From the NCBI GenBank assembly GCA_037044975.1, contig JBAOIL010000038.1, forward strand, positions 186,001 through 250,000: a DNA stretch of 64,000 nt, read 5' to 3'. Source of the stretch: JADLHS01 sp020848635. Lineage in GTDB: Bacteria > Verrucomicrobiota > Verrucomicrobiia > Limisphaerales > JADLHS01. This document shows positions 11,099 to 20,021 of the stretch, in pieces (the stretch's first letter is position 1; each line of letters begins with the position of its first letter). The notes below the pieces were generated by a model. The model worked only from the letters and a program-made list of their open reading frames with translations, was not told the DNA's origin and did no database searches. The translations under genes were made by a program, and so were the position numbers.

Positions 11099-11292
11099 GC
11101 GATGTCGGCGATGGTCGCGTCTTCGGTTTCGCCGGAGCGATGCGAAAAGCCGGCGGGGTAGCGGCTATTCTGCGCGAGTGACACGGCGTCGAGCGTTTCG
11201 GTGAGCGAACCAATCTGGTTCACCTTCACGAGAATCGAGTTGGCCGTGCCGGTATCAATGCCCTTCTGGAGGAATTTCACGTTGGTGACAAA
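11099..11292 (-). pseudogene. Eno 3'-end remnant B (codons about 316-381)
   Basis: Aligned without gaps to 13759-13952 of intact enolase, with 11 mismatches in 192 positions by hand count (about 94%). Translation gives KFLQKGIDTGTANSILVKVN and SHRSGETEDATIADIAV, then a stop. The match ends sharply on one side just before the FVTNVKF codons and on the other before the codons that remnant A represents. The hairpin to its left lies 113 nt from the GATGTCGGCG block, against 250 nt beside intact eno; the 137-nt difference equals the missing last 46 codons. It is the youngest remnant. Confidence 0.9.
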
Positions 11293-11293
11293 T

Positions 11294-11654
11294 ACACCCG
11301 CCTACGAGTCCGGCGGGTGATTATCGTCGAAAGCAGCAGAACTGAAATCGTATTTCGCATTCGCGACCGTGCTTGAAACCGCTGCGGCACAGACGTAAGA
11401 GCTTCGATTGAGAAGTCAAGACGGCGGATGGCACCAAACAAACGAGAACCCTATTTGACCTAGAAATGGGAACCAGACCCAGAGCCCACTTGCCCCATGC
11501 CTACACGCGCCACTATGCAAAACCCAAATCATCGCTCCGCCGCGGTCGTTGCGGCAGCCGCACCACGGTTGCGCCTCAAAGCACCACCTGCAAATACAAC
11601 ATGACCTGAACGATCTACGATCTGCAATTGCCGATTTCTGAATCCAAACAAACT
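11294..11654 (+). other. Leader region 2, between eno remnant B and the beta-helix gene
   Basis: No convincing gene is visible in 361 bases. It carries the 22-nt box (GAAAGCAGCAGAACTGAAATCG, 11329-11350) shared with leader 1, at nearly the same distance from the start codon. A short hairpin (ACCCGCC/GGCGGGT) lies at its left edge. It probably contains the promoter for 11655. Confidence 0.5.
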
Positions 11655-12452
11655 ATGAAAACACCACCTAAACTCGCCGCCGCACTGCTGCTCGCCGCCC
11701 TCAACGCGCAACTCACAACCAGCTTCGCCCAAGGCAGTCTCACGCCGCCCGGCGCACCCGCCGCGACGATGAAAACGCTCGCCCAGATCGAGCCGCGCAC
11801 GCCGATTGCCGCCGCACCGTTCACCATCAGCGAGCCCGGCTCGTATTACCTGACCACGAACCTTATCGCGGCCACCGGCAACATCATCACCATCACAACC
11901 AACAACATCACGCTGGATCTGAACGGATTTGCTTTGATGGGCGGCAGCACCGCAAGCTACGGGGTCATGGTGCCAAATTTCCAGACGAACATTGTCATTC
12001 GCAATGGCCATGTCACCGGTTTTGGATTCTATGGCATTTATGCCGCGAATGTGTATGGCGGCCGCTTTGAAAGGCTGCTTGTGAGGGACAACACCTACGT
12101 TGGACTGATGGCTGGCAGGGCTGGAATTGTGTCAGATTGCCAGGCATTGTTCAACGGGGGCGACGGGATTCTCGCAGCCAGCTACATGGCTGTGGTGAAT
12201 TGTTCCGCGTACAACAACAAAGCGGTTGGCATTCATGTGCATGAAACCAGGAGCCGGATTGAGAACAACCACATGGTGAGCAATGGCTGCGGGATCAAGG
12301 TGGAGACCTCCGGGAATCTGATCATCCATAACAGTGTGGCAAACAGCGTGACCAACAATTATTCCGTTGCTTCGGGCAACCTGTTTGGCCCGGTGGTCAA
12401 CTCATCCACCATCGCCACCAATTCAAATCCTCATGCCAACTATGACTACTAA
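11655..12452 (+). CDS. Secreted right-handed parallel beta-helix (NosD-like) protein
   Basis: 265 residues from the ATG at 11655 (MKTPPKLAAALLLAALNAQL), which begins a clear signal peptide ending near SFAQ. The body shows the pattern of periplasmic or extracellular beta-helix proteins: GSYYLTTNL, ITITTNNITLDLNGFAL, then short repeats with NGHVTGFG, YGIYAANV, NNHMVSNGCGIKV and NLIIHNS. Such folds bind or cleave polysaccharides, but I see no catalytic signature, so no enzyme function is assigned. The last part (SVASGNLFGPVVN...NPHANYDY) is a common end for this type in Verrucomicrobia. It is the first cargo gene after eno remnant B. Confidence 0.7.
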   Translation: MKTPPKLAAALLLAALNAQLTTSFAQGSLTPPGAPAATMKTLAQIEPRTPIAAAPFTISEPGSYYLTTNLIAATGNIITITTNNITLDLNGFALMGGSTASYGVMVPNFQTNIVIRNGHVTGFGFYGIYAANVYGGRFERLLVRDNTYVGLMAGRAGIVSDCQALFNGGDGILAASYMAVVNCSAYNNKAVGIHVHETRSRIENNHMVSNGCGIKVETSGNLIIHNSVANSVTNNYSVASGNLFGPVVNSSTIATNSNPHANYDY

Positions 12453-12604
12453 GCTAGTTGCCGGGGTTGTGCCCGCCGCGCGGCCATGGGCCGCTGGGGT
12501 TCCAGCCTTCGGTCCTGTGCGCCCCGGGCGGGCGGTCACCACCCGGGGTAACTTCTGCTTGGGTAACTCTCGGTGGTCGCGCCCCTCGACAAAAGCAACA
12601 AGCC

Positions 12605-13477
12605 ATGAAAACAAAACTCCTGCTCTTTGCGCTGGCGACAGCCTATAGCCTGGCGCCTTCGTCGTGGCTGCATGCCGCCACGACGATTGATCCCGCCAAC
12701 CAATACGCGTATGGCGCGAACCTCGGCTGGGTGGATTGGCGCGGCGACACCAACAACGGCGCGGTCATCGGCGAATACGTCTGCGCCGGCTACATTTATT
12801 CCGCCAACGCCGGCTGGATTCATCTGGGCAGCAACGCGCCCGCCAACGGCATCCGCTACCAGAATGACTCCGGCACGGATTACGGCGTGAACCACGACGG
12901 CTTCGGCAATCTGCGCGGTTACGCCTGGGGGGCGAACATCGGCTGGATCAACTTTGAAGCCACCGGCGCACCCACGGTGGATTTGCTCACCGGTAATTTG
13001 AGCGGTTATGCCTTTAGCGCCAATTGCGGTTGGATTTCGCTCAGCAACGCCACCGCGCTGCTGAAAACCGTTGCCATCCGGCCCGGCATTGACTCGGATA
13101 ACGACGGCTTGCCCGATGCCTGGGAACTTCAACACTGGGGAAACTTGAGACCCTTACCAAGCGTGGATTCGGATGGCGATGGCCGGATCAACCTCGAGGA
13201 ATATCTCGCCGGCACAGATCCAAGCGATACCAACAGCGTCCTGCGCATCACCAACATGCGACGCGGTTTTGGCGGCGATCCCACCCGCGTGGACTTGGTC
13301 TGGACGAGCGAGCCGACGCGTTTCTATGCCATTGAGAAACTGTCTGCGGTTGGCGACACCAACGTTTGGTCCGCACACACCGTATTCCCATGGATGGGGG
13401 TGAACAACGCGGCGTTCAACGCGCCCGAAAGCCAGCAGTTTTATCGCATCCGCGCCTTCCGGCCATTGATGCCCTGA
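12605..13477 (+). CDS. Secreted SANAGWI-repeat protein with calcium-loop tail
   Basis: 290 residues; ATG at 12605, chosen because MKTKLLLFALATAYSLAPSSWLHA is a good signal peptide; the frame is open further upstream but that part looks like GC-rich noncoding DNA. Three aromatic-glycine repeats follow: YAYGANLGWVDWRG, YIYSANAGWIHLG and YAWGANIGWINFE, with YAFSANCGWISLS as a fourth. The tail holds two calcium-binding loops (DSDNDGLPDAWE, DSDGDGRINLEEYLAGTDP) and a final beta domain (SVLRITNM...FYRIRAF). The tail type is shared with the amylase-like protein at 2631. Probably extracellular; binding partner unknown. Its 3' end converges on eno, with the hairpin at 13511 between them. Confidence 0.7.
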   Translation: MKTKLLLFALATAYSLAPSSWLHAATTIDPANQYAYGANLGWVDWRGDTNNGAVIGEYVCAGYIYSANAGWIHLGSNAPANGIRYQNDSGTDYGVNHDGFGNLRGYAWGANIGWINFEATGAPTVDLLTGNLSGYAFSANCGWISLSNATALLKTVAIRPGIDSDNDGLPDAWELQHWGNLRPLPSVDSDGDGRINLEEYLAGTDPSDTNSVLRITNMRRGFGGDPTRVDLVWTSEPTRFYAIEKLSAVGDTNVWSAHTVFPWMGVNNAAFNAPESQQFYRIRAFRPLMP

Positions 13478-13510
13478 AGCGGCCATGGATCGGAAGCCCC
13501 TTTGAAGAAA

Positions 13511-13540
13511 CCCCGGAAGCCAGTCGCCTGACTTCCGGGG
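13511..13540. terminator. Hairpin CCCCGGAAG/CTTCCGGGG, copy 2, between convergent genes
   Basis: Identical to 10988-11017. It lies between the convergent 12605 gene and eno, 34 nt and 67 nt from their stops, and is likely a bidirectional terminator. Confidence 0.7.
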
Positions 13541-13557
13541 TTTGAATCTGTGGGTAG

Positions 13558-13596
13558 GGACGCGCTGCCGCGCGTCCAGCCGACCGGCAGGTCGGC
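13558..13596. repeat. Two adjacent REP-like palindromes
   Basis: GGACGCGC-TGCC-GCGCGTCC (13558-13577) is followed by GCCGACC-GGCA-GGTCGGC (13579-13596). Both stems are perfect. They sit just beyond the eno stop codon. Confidence 0.6.
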
Positions 13597-13607
13597 CCTA
13601 CCAGAAC

Positions 13608-14900
13608 TTACCGCCGCGCTTTCGGCAGTGCATGCGTGCCGGCGTAAACGGCGTTCTTGCCGAGCAACTGTTCGATGCGGAGGAGTTGGTTGTATTTCGC
13701 CAGACGGTCGGAGCGGCTGAGGGAGCCGGTCTTGATCTGACCGCAGTTTGTGGCGACCGCGATGTCGGCGATGGTCGCGTCTTCGGTTTCGCCCGAGCGA
13801 TGCGAGAGGACGGCGGTGTAGCCGCTGTTCTGCGCGAGCGACACGGCGTCGAGCGTTTCGGTGAGCGAACCAATCTGGTTCACCTTCACGAGAATTGAGT
13901 TGGCCGTGCCGGTATCAATGCCCTTCTGGAGGAACTTCACGTTGGTGACGAACAGATCGTCGCCGACGAGCTGGACCTTGTCGCCGATCTTGTCGGTGAG
14001 CATCTTCCAGTGTTTCCAGTCGCCTTCCGCACAACCGTCTTCGATGCTGACGATTGGATACTTCGCCACGAGCTTGGCGTAGAAGTCCACAAGTTCCACG
14101 CCGGATACGGTCTTGCCCGTGCTCTTCTTGAAGGTGTAGGTGCCGTCGTGGTTGTAGAATTCAGACGCGGCGACGTCCAGTGCGAGATAGATCTGCTTGC
14201 CCGCCTTATATCCGGCATTCTTTGTGGCTTCGAGGATGGATTCAATCGCGTCTTCCACGCTGTTGAGCTTCGGCGCAAAACCACCTTCGTCACCGACCGC
14301 GGTGCTCAGGCCGCGCTTCTTCAACACGCTCTTGAGCGCGTGGAAGATTTCCGTGATGGCCTGCAAGCCTTCGCTGAAGGTGCTGAAGCCGTGTGGCTGG
14401 ATCATGAATTCCTGGAAATCAATCGGGGCATCGGAGTGTGCGCCGCCGTTGATGACGTTGGCCATCGGGACCGGGAGCACCTTCGCGTTCGGTCCGCCGA
14501 TGTATTTGAACAGCGGCACATCAAGGCACGCGGCGGCCGCTTTTGCGTTGGCGAGCGACACGGCAAGGATGGCGTTGGCGCCGAGCTTGGACTTGGTTTC
14601 CGTGCCGTCGAGCTTGAGCATCGTGGCGTCCACGGTCAGTTGATCCAGTGCGTCCACGCCGCGGAGCGCCGGGAGAATCTTGGTGTTTACGTTCGCCACG
14701 GCTTTGCGGACGCCTTTGCCGAGATAACGTTTCTTGTCCCCGTCCCGCAGTTCAATGGCTTCGTGTTCGCCGGTGCTCGCGCCCGAAGGCACGGCGGCGC
14801 GGCCCACCGTGCCGCTGGCCAGCGTGACGTCCACTTCCACGGTCGGATTACCACGCGAATCAAGAATCTCGCGCGCCTGGATATTTTGAATCTTTGTCAT
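13608..14900 (-). CDS. eno: Enolase (phosphopyruvate hydratase)
   Basis: 430 residues, the usual length. It interconverts 2-phosphoglycerate and phosphoenolpyruvate in glycolysis, in the cytoplasm. Family hallmarks are present: AREILDSRGNPTVEVDV at the start, the flexible loop PSGASTGEHEA, GDEGGFAP, and the magnesium ligands in LALDVAASEF, SIEDGCAEGDW and LVGDDLF. The catalytic lysine lies in SILVKVNQIG, followed by LSHRSGETED and KTGSLSRSDR. The start at 14900 (MTKIQNIQ) fits the family better than the extended frame. A promoter lies at 14980-15007. The gene is intact, but three partial copies of its 3' third lie to the left. Confidence 0.97.
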   Translation of the reverse strand: MTKIQNIQAREILDSRGNPTVEVDVTLASGTVGRAAVPSGASTGEHEAIELRDGDKKRYLGKGVRKAVANVNTKILPALRGVDALDQLTVDATMLKLDGTETKSKLGANAILAVSLANAKAAAACLDVPLFKYIGGPNAKVLPVPMANVINGGAHSDAPIDFQEFMIQPHGFSTFSEGLQAITEIFHALKSVLKKRGLSTAVGDEGGFAPKLNSVEDAIESILEATKNAGYKAGKQIYLALDVAASEFYNHDGTYTFKKSTGKTVSGVELVDFYAKLVAKYPIVSIEDGCAEGDWKHWKMLTDKIGDKVQLVGDDLFVTNVKFLQKGIDTGTANSILVKVNQIGSLTETLDAVSLAQNSGYTAVLSHRSGETEDATIADIAVATNCGQIKTGSLSRSDRLAKYNQLLRIEQLLGKNAVYAGTHALPKARR

Positions 14901-14979
14901 AATTGGGTTGCGATGGGAACTCATCAAATCGAAGAATCCTCATTGTCCTTCTGATCGCGAAGTGCCCGAAGCGTGGAGG

Positions 14980-15007
14980 ATGATAGGGGGCAGCCGGGGT
15001 GAGTCAA
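14980..15007 (-). promoter_or_regulatory. Sigma70-like promoter of eno
   Basis: On the minus strand, TTGACT (15007-15002) and TATCAT (14985-14980) are separated by 16 nt, about 80 nt upstream of the eno start codon. It is a good match to the housekeeping consensus. Confidence 0.55.
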
Positions 15008-15177
15008 GAAAGCCGTTTTTACCCGCCCCAGTGCCCCTTCTGGCTGCCGCAAATCCGGAAGCTGAGTGAGGCGGTGCGTTGCGGTGATGCGGGCCCGAGC
15101 TGGCCTCGGTAATTTGCCTTGCAACTTGCGTCCACGCGTGGCAAGAACTTCTTCAAGTTACCAATCAAACCAAACCT

Positions 15178-15960
15178 ATGAAAAATATCACCTTGAGTCT
15201 GACGACCGCGTTTGTGCTTGCCACCCTGGGGGCTTTGAGCGCCCGGGCAAATGATCTGGACGGGCTGGCCGGGAAATGGGTCGCGAAAGGCGAGGCCCAA
15301 GGGCAAACGTTCAAGCAGGTCCTGGAAATCAAGAAAAACAAGTTCACGTTCGAAATCGTTCGCGACGGCGGGCAGACTGCGCTTTACGCGGAGGGTGCGT
15401 TAAAGGCGGAAGACATCGGCCCGTTCAAGGCGGCCAAGTTCTACAATATTCAGGGCGGCAGTTCAGCTTCCGATCTGCAAGCGGTGGATGACGAGCGCAC
15501 GGTGATTTACTCGCTGGGTTACAATGAAATGACGGTGGCCGTGAACTTTGACAAGGAGCGGTCCGAACCGGCGCAGGTCACCCGGTACACCAAAGTGGCG
15601 GCGACCACGGAGGCCAAGACGCTCGTCATTGACAAGATCGTGATGCACAAGTCACCCCAGTCCACGGAGTACTTCCTGTGTCTTGATGTCACTGTGGGCG
15701 AAACCACCAAGCGTTTTAACGTGCCCGACAAAGCCTATGAAAAGGATGGGTTGACCATTGCCACCGACTTGGCTATCCCCAACGTCAGCAAAGACGCGAC
15801 CTGCAAGTTTGTGATGAAACTTGATGATGTGGCGGGCGATGAGTGCGCTGAAGAAATGGACAACCGAAGCGCCGGCAGTTTCGCGGTCACGGAGAGTGGT
15901 TCGCAGGAGTACAAACCCGAAAGTCAGTGGCGCTACACCGTTTACTGGCACTTGAAATAG
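15178..15960 (+). CDS. Secreted protein of unknown function
   Basis: 260 residues. A clear signal peptide (MKNITLSLTTAFVLATLGALSARA) precedes a soluble, beta-rich body starting LDGLAGKWVAKGEAQGQTF, which faintly recalls the lipocalin-like TIGR03067 domain of Planctomycetes and Verrucomicrobia. Two cysteines (residues about 166 and 217) could pair. No catalytic motif is visible. It is divergent from eno and stands alone; the 277 bases between the start codons carry the eno promoter. Probably periplasmic. Confidence 0.6.
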   Translation: MKNITLSLTTAFVLATLGALSARANDLDGLAGKWVAKGEAQGQTFKQVLEIKKNKFTFEIVRDGGQTALYAEGALKAEDIGPFKAAKFYNIQGGSSASDLQAVDDERTVIYSLGYNEMTVAVNFDKERSEPAQVTRYTKVAATTEAKTLVIDKIVMHKSPQSTEYFLCLDVTVGETTKRFNVPDKAYEKDGLTIATDLAIPNVSKDATCKFVMKLDDVAGDECAEEMDNRSAGSFAVTESGSQEYKPESQWRYTVYWHLK

Positions 15961-15993
15961 CGCCCGAGGTTTCGCGGACTGGGGCGGTGGCAA

Positions 15994-18900
15994 CTACGGT
16001 GTGACGATGCGATAGAAGCGCTGCGGCAACCGCGCGGCCTGCGAGTCTTCGAATTCAAATCCGTCCACACCGCAATCCCGTGCGACCCCAATCTGCTCCC
16101 AGTGCATCAAGTCGGTGGACGCTTCGACGAGGTAGATCACACCCCGCGGCGCCGAGAAATGCATCCGCACCTTGCCATCAGCCTGGCAGGCCAGCCGCCC
16201 CAATGGGAAGCGCGGCTTGGCGCAAGTGATACAAGCCGCCGTCACCTCGATAATAGAAGTGGCGCCCGCCTGCAACTCTTCCGCTAGGGCGGCGTTGTGC
16301 GGCATTACCAGCACGCGGATTTCCTGTTGGAACAGCGCCAGCCAGTGAATCGCCACGACCAGTTGGCCCTGACGCAAGGCTGCCTCCGCCGCGAGCAGGG
16401 TCACATTCAGCCACGGCTTGGTGCGGCGCGGCAGGCCGGAATCTTGCACCGGCTGGGCCAGCAACCGCTCAATTGCCTGTCGGGCAGTTAAAACTTCAAC
16501 GCTAGCGGTGGCGGTGGCGGTCGCTTCGCCATCGCTTACCGCCAGGGCAACGCTGTTCGTGCCCAAGGGTAATGTCACCAAGGCCACGACGCCCGTGGCC
16601 GCAGGGTTCGTGGTGGGGCCGAAAAACCAAAGATATTGCAGCGGCTGGGTTTCAACATCACTCGACGAAGATCCGTCGAGGGCGACGGTGGCGTTGGTGC
16701 AGGGCGGGGCAATCACCCAGCGGTTCGTGACCCCGGGCACTTTGACGAGCGGGGTGATGCTGATCCTGGCCACCGGCGCGTCATTGACGGAATTGACCGT
16801 GAGGTTCACGTCCGCCGCGCCGGACTCGCTCTGGCCGTCGCTGACTTTGAACGTGAAACGGTCTGTGCCGAAGTAATTTGAGCTTGGGATGTAATTGAGA
16901 TATGGCGGAGTGCCGCTCAACAGACCATGGGCGGGCGGCGCCAATACGGTGAAGGTCAGCGCTTTGCCCTCCGCATCAGCGCCGGTCAATGTGACCGCCG
17001 TGGTCGTGTCTTCCGCAAGCGAGATGATTTGCGCGTTGGCGATGGGCGGATCGTTGACCGGTTGGACATTCAGAGTGATCGTCGCTAACGCTGAAGCAGC
17101 CAGGCCATCATTGGCCTGGAAAGTGAAACTGTCCGGGCCGAAGTAGTTGACATTGGGCGTATAGGTCAAGGCCGGAGCAATCCCGCTGAGTTTGCCGTGG
17201 TTCGGCTGCGTCAGCAGGGCGTACTTCAGCGCATCGGCGTCCGCGTCGGTGCCCGCTAACGTGATGGCGACAATGCTGTGTCCTCGTCGAGCGAGATGGT
17301 TTGCGAAGCCGCCACCGGCGCATGGTTCACAATCAGGGTGGCGTTGGAACTCTCCACCGCGGCAAGCGCATCGCTTACCCGGACCGAATAGACCCCAGCC
17401 TGATCATACTGCACATTGGTCAGCACAAGATCAGCGTTGGTCGCCCAGCCGATGTTGGTGCCGTTGAAGCGCCACTGGTATCGCAACGGCCGGCTGCTGG
17501 TTGCATAAATGGGAAAGGTGGTCGTGACCCCGAGGTTTACCCGTCGGTTGAATGGCTGCCGGAGAATTATCGGCGGCCCCTGGGAAGCGGGTAATTCAAC
17601 CACGCCGTTGAACGACCGGCTACCATCGAAGACGCGTTCACTCCAGTCATTCCAGCGTCCCGCCTGCGTATTCCCGGGCTGATACAAGGTCACGAAGTCT
17701 TCTCCGGTCAGGGCGTTATTTGGCTCGCCCGTGGCCCAATAAGTGAAATTCACCGGTTCGCCTCCCGACCAGACGAAGCGGCCCTCGGTCGCGACGTCGT
17801 TCAATCCTATCCAGAGGAAACGATTCACACCGCCGTAACTCGCGAAGGTGTTATACACCCAGTCCTGCTCGACTTGATTGCGGAGGGTGGCTAAATGTCC
17901 GCCAAGCTCCGTGGCCGCGCGCTCCGACCAGGTCCAGGTTGCGGGACTCAGGAGCGCGTAAAGGCGGCCATTGGCCGTGTTGGTGAAAACCGGGGTGAAA
18001 GGGGCCGGCGGCGCGAGTTCAACTTCCCACTGGAACTTCGCATTCAAACGGTCACTTCCCGTATCTTCCCCCCAACCGGTGGTGCAACAGCATGTGTCCC
18101 GCGCGCGTAAAGTCAGGCTGGCCGTGTTTCCATTGACCGAAACCGCCCGCGTCACGTCCACCTCGTTGGTCACCTGTCCTAGCTGGCAGGGCTGGGTTGT
18201 GGAATTGGGGGTGACCAGAATATTGCCGACATAACCCACATCGTCCGCCGTCCCGGAGACGAGGATGAGCTTGAGGCTTTTGACCGGGGCGGCAAACGTA
18301 CGCGTGATCTGACAATTGGCATAGCTGCCCACGGGAAGGTTCGCGGCGACATAGGAGTGCTCGGTGTGGTCATTGATGGTGTTGGTGAGCAGGGCGGTGC
18401 TGTCAATGGCCTGGTTCGTGCCGCGGTACAGCGAGGTCGGATCCACCAGGATCTGTTGCACAATCTCCTCGCCGAACCAGGCCACGTTTTCTTGCAGCAT
18501 GCCCCAATGGTTCGTGTAAAGCCCTGGTGCGGTCGGCGCTTGCAGGGAAAGCGTGAAGGTCTTGGGTCGCCCCCGGAAGATGCCGCCAAAGGTCGGAATA
18601 TCATCTTGCGTATCGTTGATCAGGTAACGGCCGGGGCCAAAATGCACCGGGTCGAGAAAATCCTGCTGGCCGAAGCGGTACCTGGTCGCTTCCGACCATA
18701 AAGCGTCGCCTTCATTGCGGACAATCACTGTGGCCGTGCGCGTCTCGCCAGGCCGCATCCGGGTGGGGAGGTTGTGCCAGAGAATTCGAGCGTTCCGCTC
18801 CGGCCAGTCGTTAAACGCCGCCGCGCCGCGCGCCGTGGTTTTGATATACTCGTACGGATCGTTGGCGCTCGACCACACATCGGTGTTCGTGTTGCCGCTG

Positions 18901-19928
18901 CCGGATTTGACGTAGGGTGGGCCAATGTTGGCGGCGTAAATGCCCGTGCCTTCGTCATATTCGTTCCAGCTCTCGACATACACCCGGCTCAGCAGCGCGC
19001 GGTTTACCCGGCTCCAGGCGTTGCTGTACGGGAGGCCGCCGGCGCGGGCGAGGAAGTCGCCAGGGTTGCGGATGTTTTGGTCCCAGTAGCCGCCCTTGAG
19101 CTGGGCGGCCCGGACGCCCCGCCATAGGACGGTGCGGGAGTATTCATTGATCTCGAACTGCGGCACCTTCTCGTCCGCCCAGGCGAAGGTGGGGTCATTC
19201 AGAGCCGTGGTGACCAGGTACACGCCGTTGGTGAAGAGCCGGTGACCGGCGAAGGCGTTTGTCAGTCGCGCCTCGACATCCGCCCGGGTGAGGCTGGTGA
19301 AATTGCTCAAGTTAAACTTCACATGCCAGGTGTCCAGGATGGGACGGCCGTTGATCTGCGCCAGGTAATGGTCGGCATAAGGGTCCTGGTTGACGCTGTA
19401 GTATTGATTGAACCAGCGGATGTATTGGTTGACGAACGTGTCCTTGCCCGCCGCCGTGCTCACATCCACGAGCGGCTGCTGATTCCAGGTAATCATTGGA
19501 TCGAGAAACGGTGCGACCTTCGGTACGTTCCACCCTTCGCGTCGCAGTTGATTCAGCGCCAGGAAGAGGTTCACGCGTTGCGATTCCGACGACGGAATCA
19601 GGTGGACGTAAAGCATGTCGAAGTTGGCTGCCATCATCTGCTTGATTTGCGCCCGCCAGAAATTCGTGGTGCCGGTCCAGTTGCTGCGTCCTTCCACCGG
19701 CCGCCACGGGCCGGTTAATTGACCGCCGGAAGCCGAGAACCATTGGAAAACGCTCACACTGACGAGGCGGTTGGTCGAATTGAAGGACGCGTTGGGCGTG
19801 AATAGCCCGCCGGCGGGTTGTGCCTGCAACATGAAGGGCACGAAACCGGTAATGACTCCGAAGGCAGCCAACAACAATAAATCCTTCGGGCAAATTCTTG
19901 ACGCGCCTCCCCTGTGGCTTGGGTTCAT
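15994..19928 (-). CDS. Giant secreted GH99-like, C-type lectin, Ig and cadherin-repeat protein; frame break near 17275
   Basis: About 1311 residues with an N-terminal hydrophobic signal (LLLLAAFGVITGFVPFML). Residues about 50-380 resemble GH71/GH99-type or DUF5010 barrels (VSVFQWFSA, FDMLYVHLIPS, NGRPILDTWHV, VESWNEYDEGTG). An NPQ-like beta domain follows (RPGETRTATVIVRNEGDALW), then a C-type lectin fold (ATELGGHLATLRNQVEQDW, LWIGLND, GEPNN, GRWNDW), an Ig domain (YQWRFNGTNI, QAGVYSVRVSD) and three cadherin-like repeats (ISLDEDT, YTPNVNYFGPDSFTF, YIPSSNYFGTDRFTF). The end is a PKD-like region and a FYRIVTP tail. One A seems missing in ACAGCATTGTC near 17275, splitting the frame at the first cadherin repeat; restoring it gives DTAIVAITLAG. 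Probably binds and perhaps trims extracellular glycans. Confidence 0.75.
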
Positions 19929-20021
19929 ACTGGCAAGCTAATCTCGCCACCAACTTGGTCAAGTCAGAGAAATACGGGCGGATGATCTCCGGTGAGGGTC
20001 ACCCGTCCTGCCCCTGGCGGA

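Noticed and set aside
7309..11292. Remnants A and B as one eno fragment split by insertion of the restriction gene
   Set aside because: They cover adjacent halves of the eno 3' end, but the eno-side hairpin lies next to B and not next to A, and the two differ in divergence (about 13% against 6%). Separate events fit better, though I cannot exclude the simpler story.
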